Shown: positions 49,846 through 57,350 of the stretch, piece by piece
How positions within the stretch are numbered: the stretch's first letter is position 1
Layout: the number at the start of each line of letters is the position of its first letter
Assembly: GCA_934233745.1 (NCBI GenBank)
Contig: CAKQGN010000008.1
Location: 12,925-76,924, forward strand
Source: an uncultured Clostridia bacterium
GTDB taxonomy: Bacteria > Bacillota > Clostridia > Christensenellales > CAG-917
Length of the DNA: 64,000 bases
Reading direction: 5' to 3'
Program-made: the position numbers and the translations under genes
The notes under the pieces: model-generated
What the model saw: the letters and a program-made list of their open reading frames with translations, nothing else
Told to the model about the DNA's origin: nothing
Database searches by the model: none

Positions 49846-49867
49846 TTTGCAACAAATTTGCAACAAA
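49846..49867 (-). promoter_or_regulatory. Direct repeat, candidate response-regulator site
   Basis: TTTGCAACAAA (plus strand) occurs twice in exact tandem (49846-49856 and 49857-49867), an 11-base period as used by OmpR/PhoB regulators. It lies about 90 bases upstream of the first gene of the two-component operon. Confidence 0.5.
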
Positions 49868-49987
49868 ATCAATTGTTTCCGACAAGTTTTGCAAAAAATC
49901 AAATAACAATATACGCACGTCACGCGTCTATTTGTTTTTATAATACTAAACAAATTGTAATGTGTCAACAAATGAAAATTGCGCTTT

Positions 49988-50452
49988 TCAGTTGTTCAAA
50001 AAGATACACAGCACGCACAAATATCCGTAAATATTGAAAAGAAACGTCGGCAAAAACTCGATTGCGATTTTTATTTCCTTGGTGAGAAAGCGTATGAACA
50101 GCATATAGGACACGGCAAGCACGACGCACATACATATCAATCCGAAAAGCAAATTTTTGAGGGTGAAAAACGCAAGCATAAACAAAATGCAAAACACTCC
50201 CAAAATCACAAAATACAACATGGACGGGAAAATATGTTTGAACTCAACAAGACGGGATATGGCAAGTACGCTCGACAAATAGCTTGCCGCAACAAAAACC
50301 GAAAACCACCCTCCCGACAACACAAACGACGGTTTTTCAAGCGCAATCCACCAGTTTAAGTCCATGTTGAAGCACAACGAGCATAATCCCGAAACAACAA
50401 GCGTGAGAAGCAATCCCGCCACAAGTCCTATCATCCGCTTTAATTGGTCCAC
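49988..50452 (-). CDS. TspO/MBR family protein (divergent)
   Basis: 154 residues with about five membrane helices. NWWIALEKPSFVLSGGWFSVFV resembles the TspO signature (W...LxKPxW.P), and the last helix (PTFLFNIYGYLCVLCIFLNN) fits the family layout, but several of its usual Trp and Pro residues are missing. TspO proteins bind tetrapyrroles or other hydrophobic ligands. The start is a GTG at 50450-50452 or, six codons later, an ATG at 50432-50434; neither has a strong ribosome site. Divergent from the Cys-rich miniprotein. Confidence 0.65.
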   Translation of the reverse strand: MDQLKRMIGLVAGLLLTLVVSGLCSLCFNMDLNWWIALEKPSFVLSGGWFSVFVAASYLSSVLAISRLVEFKHIFPSMLYFVILGVFCILFMLAFFTLKNLLFGLICMCVVLAVSYMLFIRFLTKEIKIAIEFLPTFLFNIYGYLCVLCIFLNN

Positions 50453-50559
50453 ACAAAAATATATTTGGACATAATCGTTTCAATGCCTCTGTCACACAAT
50501 TTTCGCAGGTTGCGTAAGGTAATGTAGGAGCAATCCGAATCTTTAAGGAGGTACATAAC

Positions 50560-50751
50560 ATGAACGGATTTTTTACAAACGGTGCAAACGGATGCGGCTG
50601 CAATTGTTGCGATATCATTTTGCTCTTGATGCTTCTCAACAACGGCGGTTGTACATCGATGGGCGGATGCAATAGTTGCGACCTTGTATGGCTCATTCTC
50701 ATCCTCTCCTGCATTTGCGGCGGTGGGAACGGCTGCGGCTGCTGCAAGTAA
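50560..50751 (+). CDS. Cys/Gly-rich miniprotein with two hydrophobic stretches
   Basis: 63 residues with 12 cysteines. It begins MNGFFTNGANGCGCNCC and ends GGGNGCGCCK; between are two hydrophobic stretches (DIILLLMLLNN, LVWLILILSCIC) split by GGCTSMGGCNSCD. The ATG has an excellent AAGGAGGT eight bases upstream, so it is surely translated. The pattern is like small Cys-rich Clostridial proteins of unknown role; metal binding, disulfide cross-linking or a membrane-active peptide are possible. No maturation gene is adjacent. Confidence 0.75.
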   Translation: MNGFFTNGANGCGCNCCDIILLLMLLNNGGCTSMGGCNSCDLVWLILILSCICGGGNGCGCCK

Positions 50752-50943
50752 AAATCGTTGCTTTGGCAACGGCAACGCATTATAAACGCGCATTGCCGAG
50801 AGCCACGCTTGATTTTACTCTTCTATCGCGCGGAAAATCTATGCCATCGGTTCATACACGGATAAAGACTCAATCCGCAATTTCGCAAGATTGTCCGCTT
50901 GATGCTCGCTCCGCTCGTTTTCTTTGAGCGGAACAATCGAAAC

Positions 50944-50971
50944 AAAAACGGCCGAAATCTCGGTCGTTTTT
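50944..50971 (+). terminator. Terminator before glyQS
   Basis: AAAAACGGCCGA / TCGGTCGTTTTT stem. The stretch 50752-50940 between it and the miniprotein has no ORF with a ribosome site and no recognised RNA. Confidence 0.75.
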
Positions 50972-50990
50972 GCCTTTATCGCCAAAGAAT

Positions 50991-51019
50991 TTGACTTTTT
51001 GCGCGCTTTATTCTATTAT
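50991..51019 (+). promoter_or_regulatory. glyQS promoter
   Basis: TTGACT (50991-50996), 17-base spacer, TATTAT (51014-51019). The leader of about 50 bases has no T-box. Confidence 0.7.
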
Positions 51020-51077
51020 CTTATAGATAATATTTGTCGGCTCATCATTCCGGATGAGTGCGAAAGGAGTTTTTATT

Positions 51078-52463
51078 ATGGCACAACTGACTATGGACAA
51101 ACTTGTTGCCCTGGCAAAAAATCGCGGCTTCGTTTATCCCGGCAGCGAAATCTACGGAGGACTTTCCAACTCTTGGGACTACGGCCCTCTCGGCGTTCAG
51201 CTCAAAAACAACATCAAGCAGGCATGGTGGAAGAAATTTGTCGTTGAAAATCCCTACAACGTAGGTCTTGACAGCGCAATAATCATGAACCCGACCACAT
51301 GGCAAGCAAGCGGTCACATCGGAGGCTTTTCGGACCCCTTGATGGATTGCAAATCCTGCAAATCCCGTCATCGTGCGGACGATCTCATCGAAGACTACAA
51401 TCAAAAACACGGTCTTGACGTAAATATCGCGGGCTGGACAAACGAGCAGATGGAGCAATACATCATCGAACATAAGATTCCATGCCCCGTTTGCGGAAAC
51501 AGCAATTTTACGGGCGTGAGAAAATTCAACCTCATGTTCAAAACTTTTATCGGCGTGACGGAAGATTCGACATCCACCGTCTATCTCCGCCCCGAAACAG
51601 CGCAAGGTATCTTTGTCAACTTCAAAAACGTGCAACGCACAACCCGCAAAAAAGTGCCTTTCGGCATAGGACAAATCGGCAAGAGCTTCCGCAACGAAAT
51701 CACACCGGGCAACTTTATTTTCCGTATTCGTGAATTCGAACAAATGGAACTTGAATTTTTCTGCAAACCCGGAACCGACCTCGAATGGTTTTCATACTGG
51801 AAGAACTTCTGTCACCAATGGCTTCTCAATCTCGGCATGAGAGACGAAAATCTCAAACTCCGCGACCACAACAAGGAAGAGCTTTGCTTCTACTCCAAGG
51901 CAACCACCGACTTCGAATACAAATTCCCGTTCGGCTGGGGTGAGCTTTGGGGCGTTGCGGACCGCACCGACTACGATTTGAATCAACACATCAAAACGTC
52001 GGGCAAAGATCTTTCCTATATCGACCCCGTCACCAACGAAAAATACGTGCCGTATGTCATCGAGCCTTCCCTCGGCGCAGATCGCGTGTTCCTCGCGTTT
52101 CTCTGCGATGCATACGATGAAGAGCAAGTTGGCGAAAACGACACTCGCGTCGTGCTTCACTTGCACCACGCTCTCGCTCCCGTCAAAGTGGCGGTTCTGC
52201 CATTGCAAAAGCAACTCAACGACAAAGCGGAAGAACTCTATATCGAACTTTCAAAACACTTTGCCTGCGATTTCGATACGTCGGCATCGATCGGCAAGAG
52301 ATATCGCCGTCAAGACGAAATCGGCACGCCATATTGCGTCACCGTTGACTTCGACACGCTTGAAGACGGTTGCGTAACCGTGCGTGAGCGCGACACCATG
52401 GCGCAAGTCCGTCTGCCCATCGACAACCTCGTCGCCTACTTCACAGAGCAATTCAAGTATTGA
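51078..52463 (+). CDS. glyQS: Glycyl-tRNA synthetase, homodimeric type
   Basis: 461 residues. KNRGFVYPGSEIYGGLSNSWDYGPLG at the start, zinc-like CKSCKSRHRADDLIE and CPVCGN, motif 2 (GKSFRNEITPGNFIFRIREFEQMELEFF), the tyrosine/aspartate core and motif 3 (PSLGADRVFLAFLCDAY), then the anticodon domain (HHALAPVKVAVLPLQK). It is the alpha2 eukaryote-like GlyRS rather than the alpha2beta2 form. Start ATG 51078 with AAAGGAG. It has its own promoter and terminator. Confidence 0.97.
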   Translation: MAQLTMDKLVALAKNRGFVYPGSEIYGGLSNSWDYGPLGVQLKNNIKQAWWKKFVVENPYNVGLDSAIIMNPTTWQASGHIGGFSDPLMDCKSCKSRHRADDLIEDYNQKHGLDVNIAGWTNEQMEQYIIEHKIPCPVCGNSNFTGVRKFNLMFKTFIGVTEDSTSTVYLRPETAQGIFVNFKNVQRTTRKKVPFGIGQIGKSFRNEITPGNFIFRIREFEQMELEFFCKPGTDLEWFSYWKNFCHQWLLNLGMRDENLKLRDHNKEELCFYSKATTDFEYKFPFGWGELWGVADRTDYDLNQHIKTSGKDLSYIDPVTNEKYVPYVIEPSLGADRVFLAFLCDAYDEEQVGENDTRVVLHLHHALAPVKVAVLPLQKQLNDKAEELYIELSKHFACDFDTSASIGKRYRRQDEIGTPYCVTVDFDTLEDGCVTVRERDTMAQVRLPIDNLVAYFTEQFKY

Positions 52464-52518
52464 TTGCCACTTGCAACAATGCAAGTATAGAATCCAATTC
52501 TTATATCGCCAAAAATAT

Positions 52519-52550
52519 AGTCTCTCGACTCATCCGAGGGACTTTTTTTT
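52519..52550 (+). terminator. Terminator of glyQS
   Basis: AGTCTCTCG / CGAGGGACT stem, then TTTTTTTT. Confidence 0.85.
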
Positions 52551-52564
52551 GTCGCTAAAGGCTA

Positions 52565-52601
52565 TAAATAAAAAGATATCATACAAAAAGTATGATATCT
52601 T
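52565..52601 (-). terminator. Terminator after the tRNA-like element
   Basis: AAGATATCATAC / GTATGATATCTT stem, five-base loop, TTTTTATTT on the minus strand. Confidence 0.8.
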
Positions 52602-52742
52602 CGTGGTGGAGATAAGGGGATTCGTAGGAAGCGACCTGGACGCTTCCGTAATAGCGTCAGCGTCAGCCCGCAGGGATTCGCACGGTGAAACCGTGGTGCG
52701 ATTTTTAAGAAAATCGCGCAATCCACTTATTCCCCACAAAGA
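52602..52742 (-). other. tRNA-like, CCA-ending structured element derived from the tRNA-Ala 3' end
   Basis: On the minus strand the element starts GTGGGGAATAAGTGGATTG and ends CGAATCCCCTTATCTCCACCA. The 3' part (52603-52624) repeats the tRNA-Ala 3' end (52777-52798) exactly over 22 bases, and the 5' part is an imperfect inverted copy of it, so the ends form an acceptor-like stem. Inside are separate hairpins GCGATTTT/AAAAATCGC, CACGG/CCGTG and GGAAGCG/CGCTTCC. No anticodon arm of normal tRNA size can be set, so it is not a functional tRNA by eye. Confidence 0.5.
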
Positions 52743-52772
52743 AAACAAGCCGAACAGGGTTCGACTTGTTTT
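52742..52772 (-). terminator. Terminator of tRNA-Ala
   Basis: ACAAGTCGAAC / GTTCGGCTTGT stem followed by TTTTC on the minus strand, five bases after the CCA. Confidence 0.75.
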
Positions 52773-52776
52773 ATTT

Positions 52777-52852
52777 TGGTGGAGATAAGGGGATTCGAAC
52801 CCCTGACCTTCGCATTGCGAACGCGACGCTCTACCAACTGAGCCATATCCCC
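52777..52852 (-). tRNA. tRNA-Ala (anticodon CGC), CCA encoded
   Basis: 76 bases. Acceptor GGGGATA pairs with TATCTCC and includes the G3:U70 wobble, the identity mark of alanine tRNA. D-arm GCTC...GAGC, anticodon loop TTCGCAA (CGC reads GCG), T-arm AGGGG-TTCGAAT-CCCCT, discriminator A, and an encoded CCA. All stems pair, with one G-U in the anticodon stem. Confidence 0.97.
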
Positions 52853-52881
52853 GATACGCAATCTCATATGCTTGCCGTGCT

Positions 52882-52909
52882 ATTATATCATATTATTTGC
52901 AAAAGACAA
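52882..52909 (-). promoter_or_regulatory. tRNA-Ala promoter
   Basis: TTGTCT (52904-52909), 16-base spacer, TATAAT (52882-52887). Confidence 0.7.
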
Positions 52910-53282
52910 TAACTTTGCGGCAAATTCTTTTATATAATTTTCTATAAAGCGATTTATTGTATGTGTAATCGCAAAATCAAGCAAACATTAGAATACGATA
53001 CGTATATCAAGTATCACCCTGTTGTGCCTACGTGTTTTTATGCGGTTTTGCTTTTCCCTTTCAGAGTGCTACTAATTACTACGGATTTCTTACTTTTTGT
53101 GTTTAAGTCAATTGTATGGACACCTTATATTGTAACACATATCGTGTTTTCACTTGGTTTTTTTTTACTAATTAATAATTGAGCATATTATATGAAATCT
53201 ATGTGATATGAACCAACGACACCGATTTTATTATTGCGTTTTCCTTTTTCTTAACAACACAACAAATATTTGCATGAAAAAC
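52910..53282. other. A/T-rich gap, no gene supported
   Basis: A 73-codon frame (52961-53182, plus) encodes hydrophobic residues (VLLFPFRVLLITTDFLLFVF), but it has no ribosome site, unlike most genes here, and its base composition fits its A/T-rich surroundings. It is left as a doubtful membrane peptide. Nothing else is seen before the terminator at 53283. Confidence 0.4.
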
Positions 53283-53314
53283 AAAAAGCAATGCATGACG
53301 CATTGCTTTTTTTT
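53283..53314. terminator. Terminator of the nucleoside ABC operon
   Basis: AAAAAGCAATGC / GCATTGCTTTTT stem, usable on both strands. Confidence 0.8.
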
Positions 53315-53332
53315 GTATACACAGACAAGCCT

Positions 53333-54283
53333 TTATCTGTCTTCTCTAAAGTATGACACGCCGAGTGCCGCCGGCGGTTGGGTTTCACGCTTGTTGAAAA
53401 ACGAGATGATGATAAGCACCAATGCCGTAACAGCGTAAGGTATGATTTGTATTAATTCTTTGCCTGCAAGATCGGTTTCGATGATATCGTAGTATGCAAC
53501 AATATAAAGCAAACCGAAAATGAAAGAACCGAAAATACCAAGTCCCGGTCTCCACAACGAGAAGATAACGAGTGCAACAGCAAGCCAACCAAACGCATCG
53601 ACGACATATTCCAGAGATCCTCGTGTACAAGTCAGAATATAGCATGCTCCGCCAATACCTGCGATAGCCGCGCCAAGCACACATGCCGTATATTTATAAC
53701 CGATGACATTGATACCGACAGCATCTGCAGCCGCAGGATTTTCCCCCACAGCCATAAGTGAAAGACCTTTTCTCGTCTTTTTAAGAACGAAAGCAACGAT
53801 AATTGCCACGACAACCGAAAGATAAATCAACACGCCGTGGGAAAAGAATATTTGAGAAAAAGCATCGCTGCCGACATTGCCAAACAACGGAGCGGTAAAG
53901 CACTTGCTTGCACGCGCAAAAGATACGTCCGCCTTGCCCATCAAGCGTCCCCAAAATCCGAGAGTTCCCGTGCCGAGAGTTGTAAGAGTAAGTCCAGTAA
54001 CATTTTGATTGCATCTTAGCGTGATTGTAAAGAAGCCGTATATCAAGCCCATAAATCCTGCAAAAAGCATTGCCATGAAGATTGCAATCAATATAACTCC
54101 GAAGTTGCTTGCACCGCCGTTGTAAGCCAGATTTGCACCGATACAACCGCCTACGGCTCCAAGGCACATGGTTCCGGGTATACCGAGGTTCAGGTGTCCC
54201 GATTTTTCAATGAGCGTTTCACCGGTTGAGCCAAACAAAAACACTGCGCCGATTTGAATTGCCTGAATGATAAGTTCAACCAT
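53333..54283 (-). CDS. BMP-family nucleoside ABC transporter, permease 2
   Basis: 316 residues, about nine membrane helices, BPD_transp_2 family. Visible signature LIEKSGHLNLGIPGTMCLGAVGG near the start and ENPAAADAVGINVIGYKYTACVLGAAIAGIGGA in the middle. It is the second membrane subunit of an importer for purine nucleosides or similar (NupC/YufQ-like). Start ATG 54281-54283 with AAGGAGG, directly after permease 1. Last gene of the xpt-bmp-ATPase-permease run; a terminator follows. Confidence 0.92.
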   Translation of the reverse strand: MVELIIQAIQIGAVFLFGSTGETLIEKSGHLNLGIPGTMCLGAVGGCIGANLAYNGGASNFGVILIAIFMAMLFAGFMGLIYGFFTITLRCNQNVTGLTLTTLGTGTLGFWGRLMGKADVSFARASKCFTAPLFGNVGSDAFSQIFFSHGVLIYLSVVVAIIVAFVLKKTRKGLSLMAVGENPAAADAVGINVIGYKYTACVLGAAIAGIGGACYILTCTRGSLEYVVDAFGWLAVALVIFSLWRPGLGIFGSFIFGLLYIVAYYDIIETDLAGKELIQIIPYAVTALVLIIISFFNKRETQPPAALGVSYFREDR

Positions 54284-54284
54284 A

Positions 54285-55556
54285 TCACTTCTCCTCCTTT
54301 GATTCACTTTGGACGGTTTCGATCTCGATTTGTTCGATTTCGGCGCCGTTTGAATCATGGACAACGTCTTGCACGACATCTATGTGCATACTACCCTCTT
54401 GTTTTTCTACTGTTTCACTTATTACGATTTCTTGTTCGTTTTCCTCGCCGAGTGCGCCGACCGTATTTGTCTTGCTTTTCTTTGATTCATGAGAGTGTTT
54501 GAATACCACCTTATAGTTGATGAAAAACTCGGTCGCAATAATACAAAGGAAGAATATTCCGGTCATAACCGAAGGATAAGACGTGCCGAGTCTACCATAT
54601 GTTCCGACCTCACTTGAACCGTTTGTGATAAACACAACGAGGAATGAGGTAAGAGTCATAGCAAGCGGATTGAAATGAGCAAGCCAAGAAATCAAAACCG
54701 CCGTAAAACCTCTGCCGTTGACAGCTGTTTCCTTGACTGCGTGGTTTTGAACGGAAACGAGAATAAAACCCGCGATACCGCACATCACTCCGCAAAGTAT
54801 AAGTGTACGAATTATGACTTTTTTGGAATTGATGCCGATATAACGAGCCGTATTCGGACTTTCCCCTACAACCGTAAGTTCATAACCATGTTTGCTATAC
54901 TTCAAATAAATTGCGATGAGAATCGTTAAAACGACAACGATAAGGATTGTCAATATATACTCATTGCCCGCAATGGGTGGAACGACGCCGTCGGACAAAG
55001 GTAAATCGCCGGTGCCGTTCGGCTTAACCTTTTTGATGAAGAAGCTGACAATGCAAGTTGCAATATAATTCATCATAAGAGTCAACAGTGTTTCGTTGGT
55101 GTTCCATTTTGCCTTGAACAATGCGGGAATGACCGCCCAAGCCATACCGAAAACGAGCGAAAGCATAAACGAAAGTATAATTGTACCTGCGTCGTTGATT
55201 TTACCGCCTAAAAAGTAGACTATTACGGCACATCCGAGCGCACCCATAAGCACTTGACCTTCTGCGCCGATATTCCAAAACTTCATTTTGAAGCAAGGTG
55301 TGATTGCAAGAGCGATCAACAAAAGTATTGCCGTTTCGCGCAAAGCAGACCAAATCTGCAATTCCGATCCGAAAACACCTTGAAAAAAGTATTTGAAAAA
55401 GAATCCTATCCCTTTGCCGGATGCGGCAACCGTAACGATTGCGCACAACAAGATTGAAATTGCAAATGCCGCAACACGGATAAGCCACGCTCTTTTGGCA
55501 CTTGAATCAGTCCTTTTTACGAGATGGAAAAGAGGTTCTTTGACGGTTTTAGTCAT
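54285..55556 (-). CDS. BMP-family nucleoside ABC transporter, permease 1
   Basis: 423 residues. About nine membrane helices with the family stretch FKMKFWNIGAEGQVLMGALG and VVGESPNTARYIGINSKKVIIRTLILCGVMCGIAG. The C-terminal 75 residues are a polar, Glu/Val-rich tail (EEKQ... type, EIEQIEIETVQSESKEEK) not usual for this subunit and predicted cytoplasmic. Start ATG 55554-55556 with AAAGGAGG; it overlaps the ATPase stop by eight bases, so the two are translationally coupled. Confidence 0.92.
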   Translation of the reverse strand: MTKTVKEPLFHLVKRTDSSAKRAWLIRVAAFAISILLCAIVTVAASGKGIGFFFKYFFQGVFGSELQIWSALRETAILLLIALAITPCFKMKFWNIGAEGQVLMGALGCAVIVYFLGGKINDAGTIILSFMLSLVFGMAWAVIPALFKAKWNTNETLLTLMMNYIATCIVSFFIKKVKPNGTGDLPLSDGVVPPIAGNEYILTILIVVVLTILIAIYLKYSKHGYELTVVGESPNTARYIGINSKKVIIRTLILCGVMCGIAGFILVSVQNHAVKETAVNGRGFTAVLISWLAHFNPLAMTLTSFLVVFITNGSSEVGTYGRLGTSYPSVMTGIFFLCIIATEFFINYKVVFKHSHESKKSKTNTVGALGEENEQEIVISETVEKQEGSMHIDVVQDVVHDSNGAEIEQIEIETVQSESKEEK

Positions 55557-57246
55557 TCTCGTTTTCCTCCTTTTCGTTGTAGTTGTCACAAATTGCCACT
55601 TCGTCTGGCATTTTGGTCATAAGCATACCGATTTGTTCTTTCGTTGCCTCTCTTGCGTCGACTATACCGCTGACTTTTCCGCCGCACATAACGAGAATTC
55701 TGTCCGACAAGGCAAGCAAAACGTCGAGGTCCTCACCGACAAACATTACCGCCACACCCTTCTCTTTTTGCTCGTTGAGAAGATTGTAAATCATATATGA
55801 CGAGTTGATGTCCAAGCCTCTTACGGGATACGCCGCCATAAGCACGGTGGGCGATGCGGCGATTTCGCGTCCGACAAGCACCTTTTGCACGTTTCCGCCC
55901 GACAAACGTCTGACGGGCGTTTTTACGGACGGCGTAACGACTTCAAGGTCGTGCACGATTGTTTCCGCAAGATTTTTGGGCGACTGTCTATCGACAAAGA
56001 TCGAATGTCCTTTTCTATATGAGCGGAGCATCATATTGTCGACAAGGTTCATGCTTCCGACAAGCCCCATGCCGAGTCTGTCTTCGGGGACAAATGAAAG
56101 TCTGACGCCGAGTTCTCTGATTTGCACGGGTGTTTTGGAGCGCAAATCGATTTCTTGCTCGTTTTGTTTTGGATCGAAATATTTGACGTCACCGCCTTCA
56201 AGACGCACTAGCCCCGCAATTGACTCGAGCATTTCTCTTTGTCCGCTGCCTGCAATACCGGCAACACCGAGAATTTCGCCTGCATAAAGGTTGAATGAAA
56301 CGTCAGAGAGCGCAAACATACCCTCTCTGTTTTTGCAAGTGAGATTTTCAACGACAAGACGCTTTTTCGTATCATGTGGCACGGTTCTGTTGATTGCAAG
56401 TTCCACTTTTTCTCCAACCATCATTTCGGTAAGTTCTTGCTCGCTCGTTTCAGAAGTATTGACGGTTGCGATATGTTTTCCTTTGCGCAAAACCGCAACT
56501 CTGTCGCTTATCTCCATGACCTCGTTGAGTTTGTGCGTGATTATGATGATTGATTTCCCGTCCTCTCTCATCTTGCGCAAAACGTCGAACAGTTTTTTGA
56601 TTTCCTGAGGCGTCAAAACTGCGGTCGGCTCGTCGAGAATGAGAACATCCGCACCTCGATAAAGTACTTTTATAATTTCAACAGTTTGTTTTTCGGAAAC
56701 AGACAAATCGTAAACTTTTCTTGACAAATCAAGACTGAAACCGTATTTATCCACGACTTCTTGAAGTTTTTTTGCTCTGTTTCGCTTCAAATAGTCAAAT
56801 TTAACGTATGCGCCGAATGCCCTAAACGGCAACGCTATATATTTCAAAACAGCCAAAAATCCGGATTTGGCATCGTCTTTCTTTTCGTTTTTAATTTTCT
56901 CGGATTCGCCTTTATAGTCGAACGCGAATTTTTCGCCCAAAATGATATTGTCGCAAGCGGTAAACAAATCCACAAGTTTGAAGTGCTGGTGAATCATGCC
57001 GATTCTGTACTTAAATGCGTCTATGGGCGATTTGATAACCACTTCTTCTCCGCCAACGAAAATTTGTCCTTCATCCGGATAATATATACCTGCAAGCATA
57101 TTCATAAGAGTGGTTTTACCGCTTCCGTTCTCGCCGAGTACGGAAAGTATTTCTCCTTTGCGAACGTCAAAATCCACGTTTTCGTTTGCAATGGTACTTC
57201 CGAATCTCTTGGAAACGTTTTTCATTTCAACAATGATGTCGCTCAT
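55549..57246 (-). CDS. BMP-family nucleoside ABC transporter, fused double ATP-binding protein
   Basis: 565 residues with two ABC domains. First: Walker A LGENGSGKTTLMN, signature-like DLSVSEKQTVEI, Walker B LILDEPTAVLTP. Second: GIAGSGQREMLESIAG, RLSGGNVQKVLVGREIA, and a degenerate Walker B MAAYPVRGLDI, normal for the group. An insertion of about 45 residues (around 105-155, basic and hydrophobic: GFLAVLKYIALPFRAFGAYVKF) lies between Walker A and the signature of domain 1. It powers uptake of the ligand bound by the BMP lipoprotein. A strong terminator separates it from bmp. Confidence 0.93.
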   Translation of the reverse strand: MSDIIVEMKNVSKRFGSTIANENVDFDVRKGEILSVLGENGSGKTTLMNMLAGIYYPDEGQIFVGGEEVVIKSPIDAFKYRIGMIHQHFKLVDLFTACDNIILGEKFAFDYKGESEKIKNEKKDDAKSGFLAVLKYIALPFRAFGAYVKFDYLKRNRAKKLQEVVDKYGFSLDLSRKVYDLSVSEKQTVEIIKVLYRGADVLILDEPTAVLTPQEIKKLFDVLRKMREDGKSIIIITHKLNEVMEISDRVAVLRKGKHIATVNTSETSEQELTEMMVGEKVELAINRTVPHDTKKRLVVENLTCKNREGMFALSDVSFNLYAGEILGVAGIAGSGQREMLESIAGLVRLEGGDVKYFDPKQNEQEIDLRSKTPVQIRELGVRLSFVPEDRLGMGLVGSMNLVDNMMLRSYRKGHSIFVDRQSPKNLAETIVHDLEVVTPSVKTPVRRLSGGNVQKVLVGREIAASPTVLMAAYPVRGLDINSSYMIYNLLNEQKEKGVAVMFVGEDLDVLLALSDRILVMCGGKVSGIVDAREATKEQIGMLMTKMPDEVAICDNYNEKEENEND

Positions 57247-57287
57247 TGTATGTCCTCCGAAAATGAGTTAAGCACCCTTGGGTGCCA

Positions 57288-57337
57288 AACCGAAAAAAAT
57301 TTGTTTGAATAAGCGGGCAATGCCCGCTTATTCAAAC
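57288..57337 (-). terminator. Strong terminator between bmp and the ATPase gene
   Basis: Perfect stem GTTTGAATAAGCGGGC / GCCCGCTTATTCAAAC with a tiny loop, then AAATTTTTTTC on the minus strand. It probably lets the binding protein be made in excess over the membrane subunits. A second small hairpin GCACCC/GGGTGC (57270-57284) follows. Confidence 0.85.
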
Positions 57338-57350
57338 TTAATATACGAGA

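Noticed and set aside
52961..53182. 73-codon hydrophobic ORF
   Set aside because: No ribosome site, A/T-rich surroundings, no family; kept only as a remark in the gap entry.
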